From Ancylomarina euxina (GTDB lineage Bacteria > Bacteroidota > Bacteroidia > Bacteroidales > Marinifilaceae): a stretch of 64,000 nt of DNA. This document shows, piece by piece, positions 16,319 to 24,509 of this stretch. Under the pieces are notes generated by a model. The model had not been told where the DNA came from and made no database searches. It saw only the letters and a list, made by a program, of their open reading frames with translations. Position 1 is the first letter of the stretch. Every line of letters starts with the position of its first letter. A program made the translations under genes and the position numbers. The stretch lies in assembly GCF_003863355.1 (NCBI RefSeq), contig NZ_QQWG01000006.1:124001-188000 (forward strand), written 5' to 3'.

Positions 16319-18193
16319 TTATTTTCTATCGTACTGACAACAGTCTGGTAATTTCTGATAGATCGAATCAGAAGCCTTATGATTTTTTGTATCGTAACCC
16401 ACAGCAGCAATCGCTTTTTCAACGGCATCAACATTGTTTGAACCCAATTCAAAATCTAAATTTAGGGTATGTGTCTCTCCGTTCCAATCGGCACGAACAA
16501 CACCTTCAGTAGACATGGCAGCCTCTTCAATTATTGCTTTACACATATCACAATTCCCATTAACCCAAACAGAGGCTTTTTCCATACGGGAATATTGACA
16601 ACATTCAGGCAATTCGGTATATACCTTATCGTCTGCACGCAAAGCACCTGCATCATAGCCCTTTTCGGTAATTGCTTTTTGCACTTTTTCAGGATTCACT
16701 TTTTTCGCATCGTAATGCATCGTAAGTTCCTTAGCTTCCTTATCCCAGACAGCATGAGCAACACCCTTCACTCCATAGGCAGCCATTTCAATATTCTCTT
16801 TACACATTTCACAAGCACCATTTACAAAAAACTTAGCCTCATCCAGACCTGACATCATTTTTTTAGTCTCTCCTCCATGATTATGACCTGCAGGAGCAGC
16901 TCCTCCAGCAGGATTCATCATACTTCGTAAACCAACCAGTTGAGCCGCAGCATCGATTTTAAATACACCATTGGTTGCAATTTCCTCACCTTCCTCTAAA
17001 CCTTCCGAGATCACATAATAGGCACTTGCTTCTGGCCCTAAAACAACTTCGCGATAAAGAAATGAAGGTGATTCTCGATCGGCAATTTTCACATAAACCA
17101 CTGATCGTTTCCCTGTCCACAAAACAGCAGACTTAGGCACCATGATCACACTGCTACTTTCAGCAATTTCAGATTCTAAAATGCCTTGAGCAAACATTTC
17201 TGGTTTTAATACCTGTTCCTTATTTGTGACTTCCAATCGAACTTTAGCCACACGGGTTTTCCCATTAATAAAAGGATCGATATAAGTCACCTTTGCCGTA
17301 TAAGATTTCCCTGGCAAACTCTTCAGATAAAAACTCACCTTATCCCCCAATTTAATCCATGGCAAGTCACTCTCATAAGCATCAAACATCACCCAAACTT
17401 TTGAAAGATCAACGACTTTAAATAAAGCCTTACCTTCTTTCACATAGTCGCCCAAAGCAACGTGTCGCATGCTTACAGTTCCTGTAATAGGTGATAATAT
17501 ATTGAAATAAGCCTGAGGCTCTCCATTTTCTTCAATCGCTGCAATTTGCTTATCTGTTAAATCCCAAAGTTTCAACTTACCTTTAGCAGCAGTATATAAA
17601 CCAGGACGACTTTCTTTAAAACTAATTGCCTCAAGCAGTTCTTTCTGAGCACTCAACAATGCCGGAGAATAGATACTTGCAAGTTTTTCTCCCTTACGGA
17701 CATACTGCCCCGTATAATTAACAAAGAGCTTCTCGATACGGCCACCAAAACGGGCAGTTAGTTCTGAAATATTTCGCTCGTCAACCTGAACTTTTCCCTG
17801 AAGGTTGATTGTCTTTATTGGTGTTCCCTTTTCTACTCTTATTGTCTGAATAGAAGCTAACTTAGCTGCCGATTCCGACATTACAATTTCATTAGAATCC
17901 ACATCATCACCACCCGATTGCATGCTTTTTAACGGAATTAAATCCATAGCACATATAGGACACAAGCCCGGTTTATCCTGCTTGATTTGTGGGTGCATAG
18001 AACAGGTCCAGATTTTTGGATGTGATGATGTGTTGATGTGTTGATGCGATGATTCGCTCACATCATGATTGCTGAGCGAAGTTGAAGCATGATTTGTTGA
18101 TTTGCCAATGACAAAACCGACAATACTCCCAATCACAAGTATGACTGCAATCAGTTTTATATTCTGTTTCAGACTATTTATTATTTCTTTCAT
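16319..18193 (-). CDS. cusB: CusB-type metal efflux adaptor with two C-terminal HMA domains
   Basis: 624 residues, longer than usual CusB proteins. An N-terminal membrane anchor (about 13-30) is followed by a His/Ser-rich linker and a heavy-metal-binding domain WTCSMHPQIKQDKPGLCPIC (about 62-82). The adaptor body with lipoyl and barrel domains (about 100-440) comes next. Two HMA-like domains follow, sites GACEMCK and GNCDMCK, each ending LPxCCQYxR. The protein connects CusA to the outer membrane channel and would collect copper or silver in the periplasm. The appended domains may hand metal to the pump. Its start overlaps the four-helix-bundle gene by 20 bases. Confidence 0.92.
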   Translation of the reverse strand: MKEIINSLKQNIKLIAVILVIGSIVGFVIGKSTNHASTSLSNHDVSESSHQHINTSSHPKIWTCSMHPQIKQDKPGLCPICAMDLIPLKSMQSGGDDVDSNEIVMSESAAKLASIQTIRVEKGTPIKTINLQGKVQVDERNISELTARFGGRIEKLFVNYTGQYVRKGEKLASIYSPALLSAQKELLEAISFKESRPGLYTAAKGKLKLWDLTDKQIAAIEENGEPQAYFNILSPITGTVSMRHVALGDYVKEGKALFKVVDLSKVWVMFDAYESDLPWIKLGDKVSFYLKSLPGKSYTAKVTYIDPFINGKTRVAKVRLEVTNKEQVLKPEMFAQGILESEIAESSSVIMVPKSAVLWTGKRSVVYVKIADRESPSFLYREVVLGPEASAYYVISEGLEEGEEIATNGVFKIDAAAQLVGLRSMMNPAGGAAPAGHNHGGETKKMMSGLDEAKFFVNGACEMCKENIEMAAYGVKGVAHAVWDKEAKELTMHYDAKKVNPEKVQKAITEKGYDAGALRADDKVYTELPECCQYSRMEKASVWVNGNCDMCKAIIEEAAMSTEGVVRADWNGETHTLNLDFELGSNNVDAVEKAIAAVGYDTKNHKASDSIYQKLPDCCQYDRK

Positions 18194-18509
18194 AACTTTT
18201 ATATTCTGGTTTCTTCTTTGCTGAAGAAATTATTTTATTCAATAGCTTTTTAATTGAAAGCAGTTTGTCTTCTAATAAAGTCGATGGATTCGGATAAGTT
18301 TCACTGTGTTTCATTAAATCCATCCAATATTCTGTTTCGAGAGCTTCTTTATGTGCAATTTTTAATTTGTGTACAAAATCAGCTTTGCTCTCTGCACTTT
18401 GTGCTTCTTTTACATTTGCACCAATCGAAGTTCCTGCTTTCAATAATTGTTTAGCTACAACATATTTACGTTTAGTTTCTAAAACTTCACTCATTTCAAT
18501 AATGAGCAA
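18174..18509 (-). CDS. Four-helix-bundle (S23/IVS-type) protein, start region damaged
   Basis: 111 residues from a TTG at 18509. The core LLKAGTSIGANVKEAQSA and KIAHKEALETEYWMDLM match the four-helix-bundle family first seen in 23S rRNA intervening sequences. Family resemblance continues upstream of the TTG: in-frame codons to about 18542 read NEIVEISFEFALLIIEM, like the normal N-terminus, but end at an in-frame TAA (18545-18543) with no ATG. The original start is therefore lost, or the TTG is used and gives a shortened protein. It sits between the TolC and CusB genes of a metal operon, an odd place, and may be a later insertion. Function is unknown. Confidence 0.6.
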   Translation of the reverse strand: MLIIEMSEVLETKRKYVVAKQLLKAGTSIGANVKEAQSAESKADFVHKLKIAHKEALETEYWMDLMKHSETYPNPSTLLEDKLLSIKKLLNKIISSAKKKPEYKSYERNNK

Positions 18510-18644
18510 TGCAAATTCAAAACTAATTTCTACTATTTCGTTTTAATGTGTCATGATTGTAATGTGTTTAAAATGAGAAAAAAGAATTATTAAATTAATC
18601 AATTTTATTTAATCAACTTATCCTCAAACCATCACATCACCGCA

Positions 18645-19892
18645 TCAATTTCCCATTAGGTAGGAGATAAATGAAATAGCTGCTTGCTTGTCTGCTTTAG
18701 CTTTTTCTAATTCTAAATTATATTTCAAGACTTTGCGTTCCATTCTTAAGATTTCCTCGAAATTCTTATTCCCAGTCGCATAGTTCGTTTCTAATAGGCG
18801 TAAGGCTTTTCTGGCCAACTCGAGTTGTGAATGAAAAAGATGGATGCGCCTTTCGCCATCACAGTAATCTTTCCATCCCTTTTCAAATAGACTCTCAAGA
18901 ATATTGCTTTTGTTATCCTGTTCAAGAGCTTTAGCTTTTTCCAGATAAACCACCTCTTTAACCAATGCCTTATACTTATTTCGATAAAGAGGAATGGTTA
19001 ACCCTATTTTAGGAAAAACAAACGCATTGGTTCCAGCCAGATTCATATCACCTTTACCCGTTACGATATAGTCAAAGCCAATATTGATATTAGGATTTCC
19101 AGCCTTCCTGGCCACCTCTTTTTTGAAACTTAAAGCTTCTTGTTGAAAACTTAAGCTTAAAAGTTGGTGATTATTGCTTTGAATAGAATCTAGTATAGCC
19201 TCTTTGCTTAATGCCAAATCTGTACGCCATAATTCTTTTGGAAGCCAGATCTCTTTTTTACTTTCTGAGTTCAATAAATTATGAAACACCACCTCCAGAA
19301 CAAACTGCTTATCCTTAAGCAAGGCCAGCTGGTTTTCTAAATCACCCATTTCAATCTCAATACGATAACCATCGAGTGCAGATACGAGCCCTGCCTCTAA
19401 CTTAATCTCAGACACCTTTCTAAAAGATTGAAGAATTTCTATATTCTCGAGACTAATGGCAATGGCTTTTTTATTAAAATAGAGGTTGTAATAAGTGGTT
19501 CGAACCTCATGAAAGAGCTTAACCTTTGCTTCTTCAAAGGCTTCATATTTAGCCTTAGCAGCTTGAATGGCACTATTTTCTTTTGCCTTTAAAGTTCCAA
19601 ACCATGGAAACATCTGAGAAGCAGAAAATTTAAACTCCTGTGGTCCCATTCTTGTTTCAATCGGCTTTATAAAATAAGCAAACGCCAATTGTGGATCTGG
19701 CAAGGCCTTTACCTGAGGAGCACGTTCCAATGCTGCCAAATAATCGTTGAACTTAGATTTAAGTCCGGGATTGTTTTCTGCAGCCTCTTCCAAATAGTCC
19801 CCAAGTTCGCTTTGTCCCAATCCTGTGATAGGAATCGCGATCAATAGAAAGAGATAGAAACAGATCGATATATATTGTTTTTGTATGTTCAT
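18645..19892 (-). CDS. TolC-family outer membrane protein of the metal efflux system
   Basis: 415 residues with signal peptide (YISICFYLFLLIAIPITGLGQ) and long amphipathic helices typical of outer membrane efflux proteins, here the CusC-like partner of CusA and CusB. Early residues AAENNPGLKSKFNDYLAA and PDPQLAFAYF are typical of the CusC/CzcC-like group. It follows cusA by 43 bases in the same direction, and the operon continues to cusB after the four-helix-bundle gene. The length is normal for the family. Confidence 0.9.
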   Translation of the reverse strand: MNIQKQYISICFYLFLLIAIPITGLGQSELGDYLEEAAENNPGLKSKFNDYLAALERAPQVKALPDPQLAFAYFIKPIETRMGPQEFKFSASQMFPWFGTLKAKENSAIQAAKAKYEAFEEAKVKLFHEVRTTYYNLYFNKKAIAISLENIEILQSFRKVSEIKLEAGLVSALDGYRIEIEMGDLENQLALLKDKQFVLEVVFHNLLNSESKKEIWLPKELWRTDLALSKEAILDSIQSNNHQLLSLSFQQEALSFKKEVARKAGNPNINIGFDYIVTGKGDMNLAGTNAFVFPKIGLTIPLYRNKYKALVKEVVYLEKAKALEQDNKSNILESLFEKGWKDYCDGERRIHLFHSQLELARKALRLLETNYATGNKNFEEILRMERKVLKYNLELEKAKADKQAAISFISYLMGN

Positions 19893-19935
19893 GTCTATAT
19901 ATTTTAATGAAATCTATTCAGGCTTTGTTTTCAAC

Positions 19936-22900
19936 TTAATTCGTAATTCCTAAATCGTCATTCTTAATTTTCCTCTCCTGCCACATGCTATAAAGGACTG
20001 GAACGACCAACATGGTTAACACCTCAATGGTCATACCTCCAAATAGAGGAATTGCCATCGGAATCATGATATCCGAACCTTTTCCTGTGGATGTTAATAC
20101 AGGTAGAAGAGCGATAATCGTTGTAGCTGTCGTCATTATGGCTGGACGTACTCTTTTTGAACCCGCTTCGATAATCAGATCTCGAATTTCCTTTACTGAT
20201 TTAGCTGGATTCTTATCCTGTAATTGCTTGATATAAGTACTAATCAAGACACCATCATCAGTTGCTACACCAAAGAGAGCGATAAAACCAACCCAAACGG
20301 CGACACTCAGATTAATGGTCTGTACCTGGAATAAGTCCCTAAAATTCATGCCTGCCAAAGAAAAATCTAAGAACCATGTCTGACCATATAACCAAAGCAT
20401 GATAAATCCTCCTGAGAGCGCAACGATAATTCCTGTAAAGATCAATGAAGTCGAAACAACCGATCGGAACTGGAAGTACAGAATCAAAAAAATAATCATT
20501 AGCGATACAGGAACCACAATCATCAAACGTTTGGTCGCTCTTATCTGGTTCTCATAATTACCCGTAAAAACATAAGAGACTCCTGCTGGCAAGACAAATT
20601 CACCTGATTCAAGTTCTTTATCCAGATATTCCTGTGCATTCTCTACCACATCGATCTCAGCAAATCCATCTTTTTTATCGAAAATCACATAACCTACCAG
20701 GAAAGTATTTTCTGACTTGATCATTTGAGGGCCACGTACATAATGGAATGTAACTAAATCACCCAAAGGAATCTGAACACCTGTTGGTGTTGGAATCAGA
20801 ATCTTCTTTAAAGCTTCAGGATTATCTCGGTATTCACGTGCATATCTCAACCTTACAGGAAAACGCTCACGACCTTCTACTGTCGATGTCAATTTCATCC
20901 CACCAATGGCAGAACTGATAACAGCTTGCAGATTCTTAATCGATAAACCATAGCGCGCAATAGCATCACGATCGATCTCCATTTCAAGATAGGGCTTACC
21001 TACAACTCTATCTGCAAAAACAGACATGCCATTTACACCCTCAACGAGTTTCAGCTGTTTTTCCAATTCGAAACCTACTTTCTCAATACTTTCCAAATCA
21101 GGTCCAAAAACCTTAATCCCCATAGGAGCTCGCATACCAGTTTGTAGCATCACCAATCGGGTTTGAATGGGTTGCAACTTAGGAGCTGAGGTCAGACCTG
21201 GTATCGTTGCATTGCTGATAATCTCATCCCAAATGTCATTGGGTGATTTGATTTTATCTCGCCACTGACGGAAATATTCACCGTTTTTATAAACAACTAA
21301 GTTTTCCTTAGCAACCAAACGGAATCCTTCTTCTTTGGGATTATAAACCGATCCATCCTTTAAAATAAAAGCTTCATCTCGATCTACTTTAAAACGCATC
21401 TTATGCCCATCTTCATTTAGAATGTATTCTGACTTGTAATTAATCACATTCTCGTACATAGAGGTTGGTGCTGGATCGAGTGCCGAATTCACACGTCCCC
21501 ATTTACCGACTACGGATTCTACTTCAGGAATATTGTTTAATTTTTTATCAAGTATACGAATCACTTCCAAATTTTCTGCAATACCTGAGTGAGGCATCGT
21601 AGTAGGCATCAGCAAGAAAGAACCCTCATCCAAAGAAGGCATAAATTCTTTTCCAATACCTGGCAAACTTTCATCCAGACTCTGATAAAGAGACGTTTCC
21701 TTTGCAAAATTAGGTGCAAAACCAAACATCTTATCGAAGCCCTGCCAGCTGGTAATTCCAAATAGGACAATCAAAATTGGCAGACTCAAGAACTTCCATT
21801 TGTTATTTAAACACCAAGTCAAAATTCTTGAATAGAAATACACAAAGCTTGACATCAATCCTAAAATCAATGTAACAATTAGGATAACAAACGTGAAATT
21901 GGCAAACATGCTGTATTGCGCCCCCATGGGCATCCAGGCCTTTGTCAGAAAGAACACAATGACCACTATTGTGATGGCAACATTGATCACATTTACCCAA
22001 TATTTCTGGCTTTCTTTCCATCTGTCAGCCATGAAGCTATTTAATCCATAGGCCGAAATCACAATGGCAATATAATAACCCGAAAAAATGGAAATGAGTA
22101 CACCTGCAGCGATCAAAAAGATATTCCAGATTTTCTTATACTTATTTTTATCTACTCGAATTGAGAAAATTAAGTGAGCCAAAGTTGGGATAATAATCAA
22201 TCCAATTAAAAGGGCTGCAAGCATGGTAAAGGTCTTTGTAAATGCAAGAGGTCTGAAGAGTTTCCCCTCGGCAGCCTCCATGGCAAATACAGGTAGAAAA
22301 CTGACAATGGTAGTGGTAAGCGCCGTAATCACAGCACCCGCTACTTCAACAGTTCCTTCGTACACCACATTCAGTAAGCGCTTCCCCTTGGCTCCCAGGT
22401 TTTCAGGCAAGTCGATATGACGAATTATATTTTCTGTGAACACAATACCCACATCAACCATGACACCAATTGCAATAGCAATACCTGAAAGAGCTACAAT
22501 ATTAGCATCTACACCAAACTGACGCATGGTAATAAAGGTGATTAAAACCCCGAGAGGCAATAAAGAAGAGATCAAAAATGAAGCTCGAAGATTCATAACT
22601 AAAACGATCACAACCAGAATACTGATGAGTAGTTCAAGTGAAATTGCCTCTTCAAGGGTTCCAAGTGTTTCTTTAATGAGACCTGTCCGATCGTAAAAAG
22701 GTACTATCGTTACTTTCGAAACCGTTCCGTCTTCTAAAGTTTTTGAAGGTAAGCCAGGTGTAATTTCTGCAATTTTTGCTTTTAAATTATCAATCGCTTC
22801 TAGGGGGTTAGCTCCATATCGAGCAACAACCACACCACCAACGGCTTCTGCTCCACCTTTATCTAAGCCGCCACGACGAGTTGCCGGACCAAAATTGATT

Positions 22901-23742
22901 TTCGCCACATCTTTCAATCGAATAGGCACATTATCGCGCACCGCAACAACTGACTTCTCCAAGTCTTCAAGGCTCTTGATATAACCCAAGGCTCTCACTA
23001 AGTATTCAACCCGATTGAATTCAAGGGTACGAGCACCAACGTCAAGATTACTATTTTTTATAGCAGCCATAATCTGAGCCACATTCACCCCATGCGCTCT
23101 CATGGCATGTGGATCTATATCAATTTGATATTCCTTTACAAAACCGCCTATTGAAGCGACTTCTGCAACACCTTTTGCAGCTGTTAATGCATAACGAATT
23201 TGAAAGTCCTGAAGACTTCTCAACTCATGAGGATCCCAACCTCCTGCAGGATTACCGTCCTTATCTCGACCTTCAAGAGTATACCAATATATTTGCCCCA
23301 AAGCCGTGGCATCAGGGCCTAAAGCTGGAGCGACATCATCTGGTAGTGTACCCGATTGAAGCGAATTTAGTTTCTCTAAAATTCGTGTTCGACTCCAATA
23401 AAACTCCACTTCCTCATCAAATATGATATAGATACTTGATAGGCCAAAAATGGAGTTACTTCTAATGGTTTTTACACCAGGTATTCCCAATAGTGAAGTT
23501 GTTAAAGGATAAGATATCTGATCTTCAATATCCTGGGGCGAACGACCTGGCCATTCAGTATATACGATTTGTTGATTCTCTCCAATATCAGGAATAGCAT
23601 CGACAGGAACTGGGTCTTTCGGTAAAATACCAGTATCCCATCCAAAAGGTGAATTGATAACACCCCATGAAATGAAAATAGTAAGTACCAAAAAAGTAAC
23701 CAGTTTATTCTCAAGGAAAAAACGGATAAGTTTATTAAGCAT
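19936..23742 (-). CDS. cusA: CusA/CzcA-type heavy-metal RND efflux pump
   Basis: Metal-type RND permease of about 1,268 residues. I place the start at the ATG at 23742 (MLNKLIRFFLENK), the usual family start; the open frame continues to 23805 without signal-like sequence. Twelve helices and two large periplasmic loops are present. Helix four carries AIGVMVDVGIVFTENIIRH with the single proton-relay Asp of metal pumps, and the metal-pump phrase QTGMRAPMGIKVFGPDL occurs in the second loop. It is longer than E. coli CusA because of extra segments around the middle helices (YKKIWNIF to KWKFLSLP). Copper or silver are the likely ions, given the neighbours. Confidence 0.95.
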   Translation of the reverse strand: MLNKLIRFFLENKLVTFLVLTIFISWGVINSPFGWDTGILPKDPVPVDAIPDIGENQQIVYTEWPGRSPQDIEDQISYPLTTSLLGIPGVKTIRSNSIFGLSSIYIIFDEEVEFYWSRTRILEKLNSLQSGTLPDDVAPALGPDATALGQIYWYTLEGRDKDGNPAGGWDPHELRSLQDFQIRYALTAAKGVAEVASIGGFVKEYQIDIDPHAMRAHGVNVAQIMAAIKNSNLDVGARTLEFNRVEYLVRALGYIKSLEDLEKSVVAVRDNVPIRLKDVAKINFGPATRRGGLDKGGAEAVGGVVVARYGANPLEAIDNLKAKIAEITPGLPSKTLEDGTVSKVTIVPFYDRTGLIKETLGTLEEAISLELLISILVVIVLVMNLRASFLISSLLPLGVLITFITMRQFGVDANIVALSGIAIAIGVMVDVGIVFTENIIRHIDLPENLGAKGKRLLNVVYEGTVEVAGAVITALTTTIVSFLPVFAMEAAEGKLFRPLAFTKTFTMLAALLIGLIIIPTLAHLIFSIRVDKNKYKKIWNIFLIAAGVLISIFSGYYIAIVISAYGLNSFMADRWKESQKYWVNVINVAITIVVIVFFLTKAWMPMGAQYSMFANFTFVILIVTLILGLMSSFVYFYSRILTWCLNNKWKFLSLPILIVLFGITSWQGFDKMFGFAPNFAKETSLYQSLDESLPGIGKEFMPSLDEGSFLLMPTTMPHSGIAENLEVIRILDKKLNNIPEVESVVGKWGRVNSALDPAPTSMYENVINYKSEYILNEDGHKMRFKVDRDEAFILKDGSVYNPKEEGFRLVAKENLVVYKNGEYFRQWRDKIKSPNDIWDEIISNATIPGLTSAPKLQPIQTRLVMLQTGMRAPMGIKVFGPDLESIEKVGFELEKQLKLVEGVNGMSVFADRVVGKPYLEMEIDRDAIARYGLSIKNLQAVISSAIGGMKLTSTVEGRERFPVRLRYAREYRDNPEALKKILIPTPTGVQIPLGDLVTFHYVRGPQMIKSENTFLVGYVIFDKKDGFAEIDVVENAQEYLDKELESGEFVLPAGVSYVFTGNYENQIRATKRLMIVVPVSLMIIFLILYFQFRSVVSTSLIFTGIIVALSGGFIMLWLYGQTWFLDFSLAGMNFRDLFQVQTINLSVAVWVGFIALFGVATDDGVLISTYIKQLQDKNPAKSVKEIRDLIIEAGSKRVRPAIMTTATTIIALLPVLTSTGKGSDIMIPMAIPLFGGMTIEVLTMLVVPVLYSMWQERKIKNDDLGITN

Positions 23743-23831
23743 AGTTATATTTTTATGACTTATTATACATTGTAATTTATGCAAAAAGAATGCAATATAA
23801 CGCATTCATTCACATGATTATAATGTTTAAA

Positions 23832-24200
23832 TCATAAACGATAGACTTGCAAATTGGAAAGGACAGTTTGAATTCTTAGCGGTGGAGGCTTATGGTAAGC
23901 AAGCTGCTCAATCTCTTCTGCGAAAGCAGGAACCAAAAGAAGTTCAATGAATGCCGGTAAAAAAGAAAAATCTTGTGTGAAATCAAAATTTATCATTTGG
24001 ATCGTAAAATCATCCTCAACTTTCACCTTAATAATTTCATTGTGACAGGAGTCACAAGAATCACCACAACAAGAATCTGATGCGGTCACTAGCTGAACAG
24101 ATTTCAGTTCACCACCACAATAATGTGCAGATACAGTCATTCCCATAGTGGTCACCAATACGAGCAGGGCTATAATAATATGACTGATCTTTTTCAACAT
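23832..24200 (-). CDS. HYC_CC_PP-type secreted cysteine-rich protein
   Basis: About 122 residues from the ATG at 24200; the longer frame to 24305 lacks a signal. A signal peptide (MLKKISHIIIALLVLVTTMGMTVSA) leads to HYCGG, then SCCGDSCDSC, and near the end HKPPPLR, the three marks that give this Bacteroidota family its name. It is likely a periplasmic or membrane-associated metal-binding protein, possibly a sensor, since it is first in the copper-type efflux operon, 89 bases before cusA. The biochemical role of the family is not established as far as I know. Confidence 0.85.
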   Translation of the reverse strand: MLKKISHIIIALLVLVTTMGMTVSAHYCGGELKSVQLVTASDSCCGDSCDSCHNEIIKVKVEDDFTIQMINFDFTQDFSFLPAFIELLLVPAFAEEIEQLAYHKPPPLRIQTVLSNLQVYRL

Positions 24201-24509
24201 TATATTTAGATTCTTTTTACAAATATAGCTTAAGATACTTAAATCAAGGGTTAATGAGATGTTAATTCTACTGAAATTATCAATCAAGAATTGATACTTA
24301 ATCATAAAAAAACACCTTTAAAAACTCAATAAACTTCAAAAGAAATATAAGAATTTACAATATTCATACCCATAACAAATAAAACTAACACTTTAATAAT
24401 CATCAAAACCAAATCTTCAATATTCTTGCATTTTACAGCTGTCCTAGATCTAAAGTTGCAATAAAATAGGTATGTTTAAAGTAGGAAAAAAAACGTTCAC
24501 ATTTAGCCT
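24201..24509. other. Divergent intergenic region, metal operon and PAS kinase
   Basis: Non-coding. It holds a candidate minus-strand promoter (24220-24247) for the metal operon. No clear TAnnTTTG box was found for the kinase at 24510. Confidence 0.5.
24220..24247 (-). promoter_or_regulatory. Likely promoter of the metal-efflux operon
   Basis: Minus-strand TTG (24247-24245), 17 bases, TATATTTG (24227-24220), with the ATG of the HYC_CC_PP gene about 15 bases after the expected start. Confidence 0.5.

Noticed and set aside
18001-18070. Short tandem repeat of GATG/TGTTGATG type, considered as a separate repeat or CRISPR-like feature
   Set aside because: It encodes the His/Ser-rich linker of CusB; there is no regular repeat-spacer pattern. 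No CRISPR array was seen anywhere in the window.
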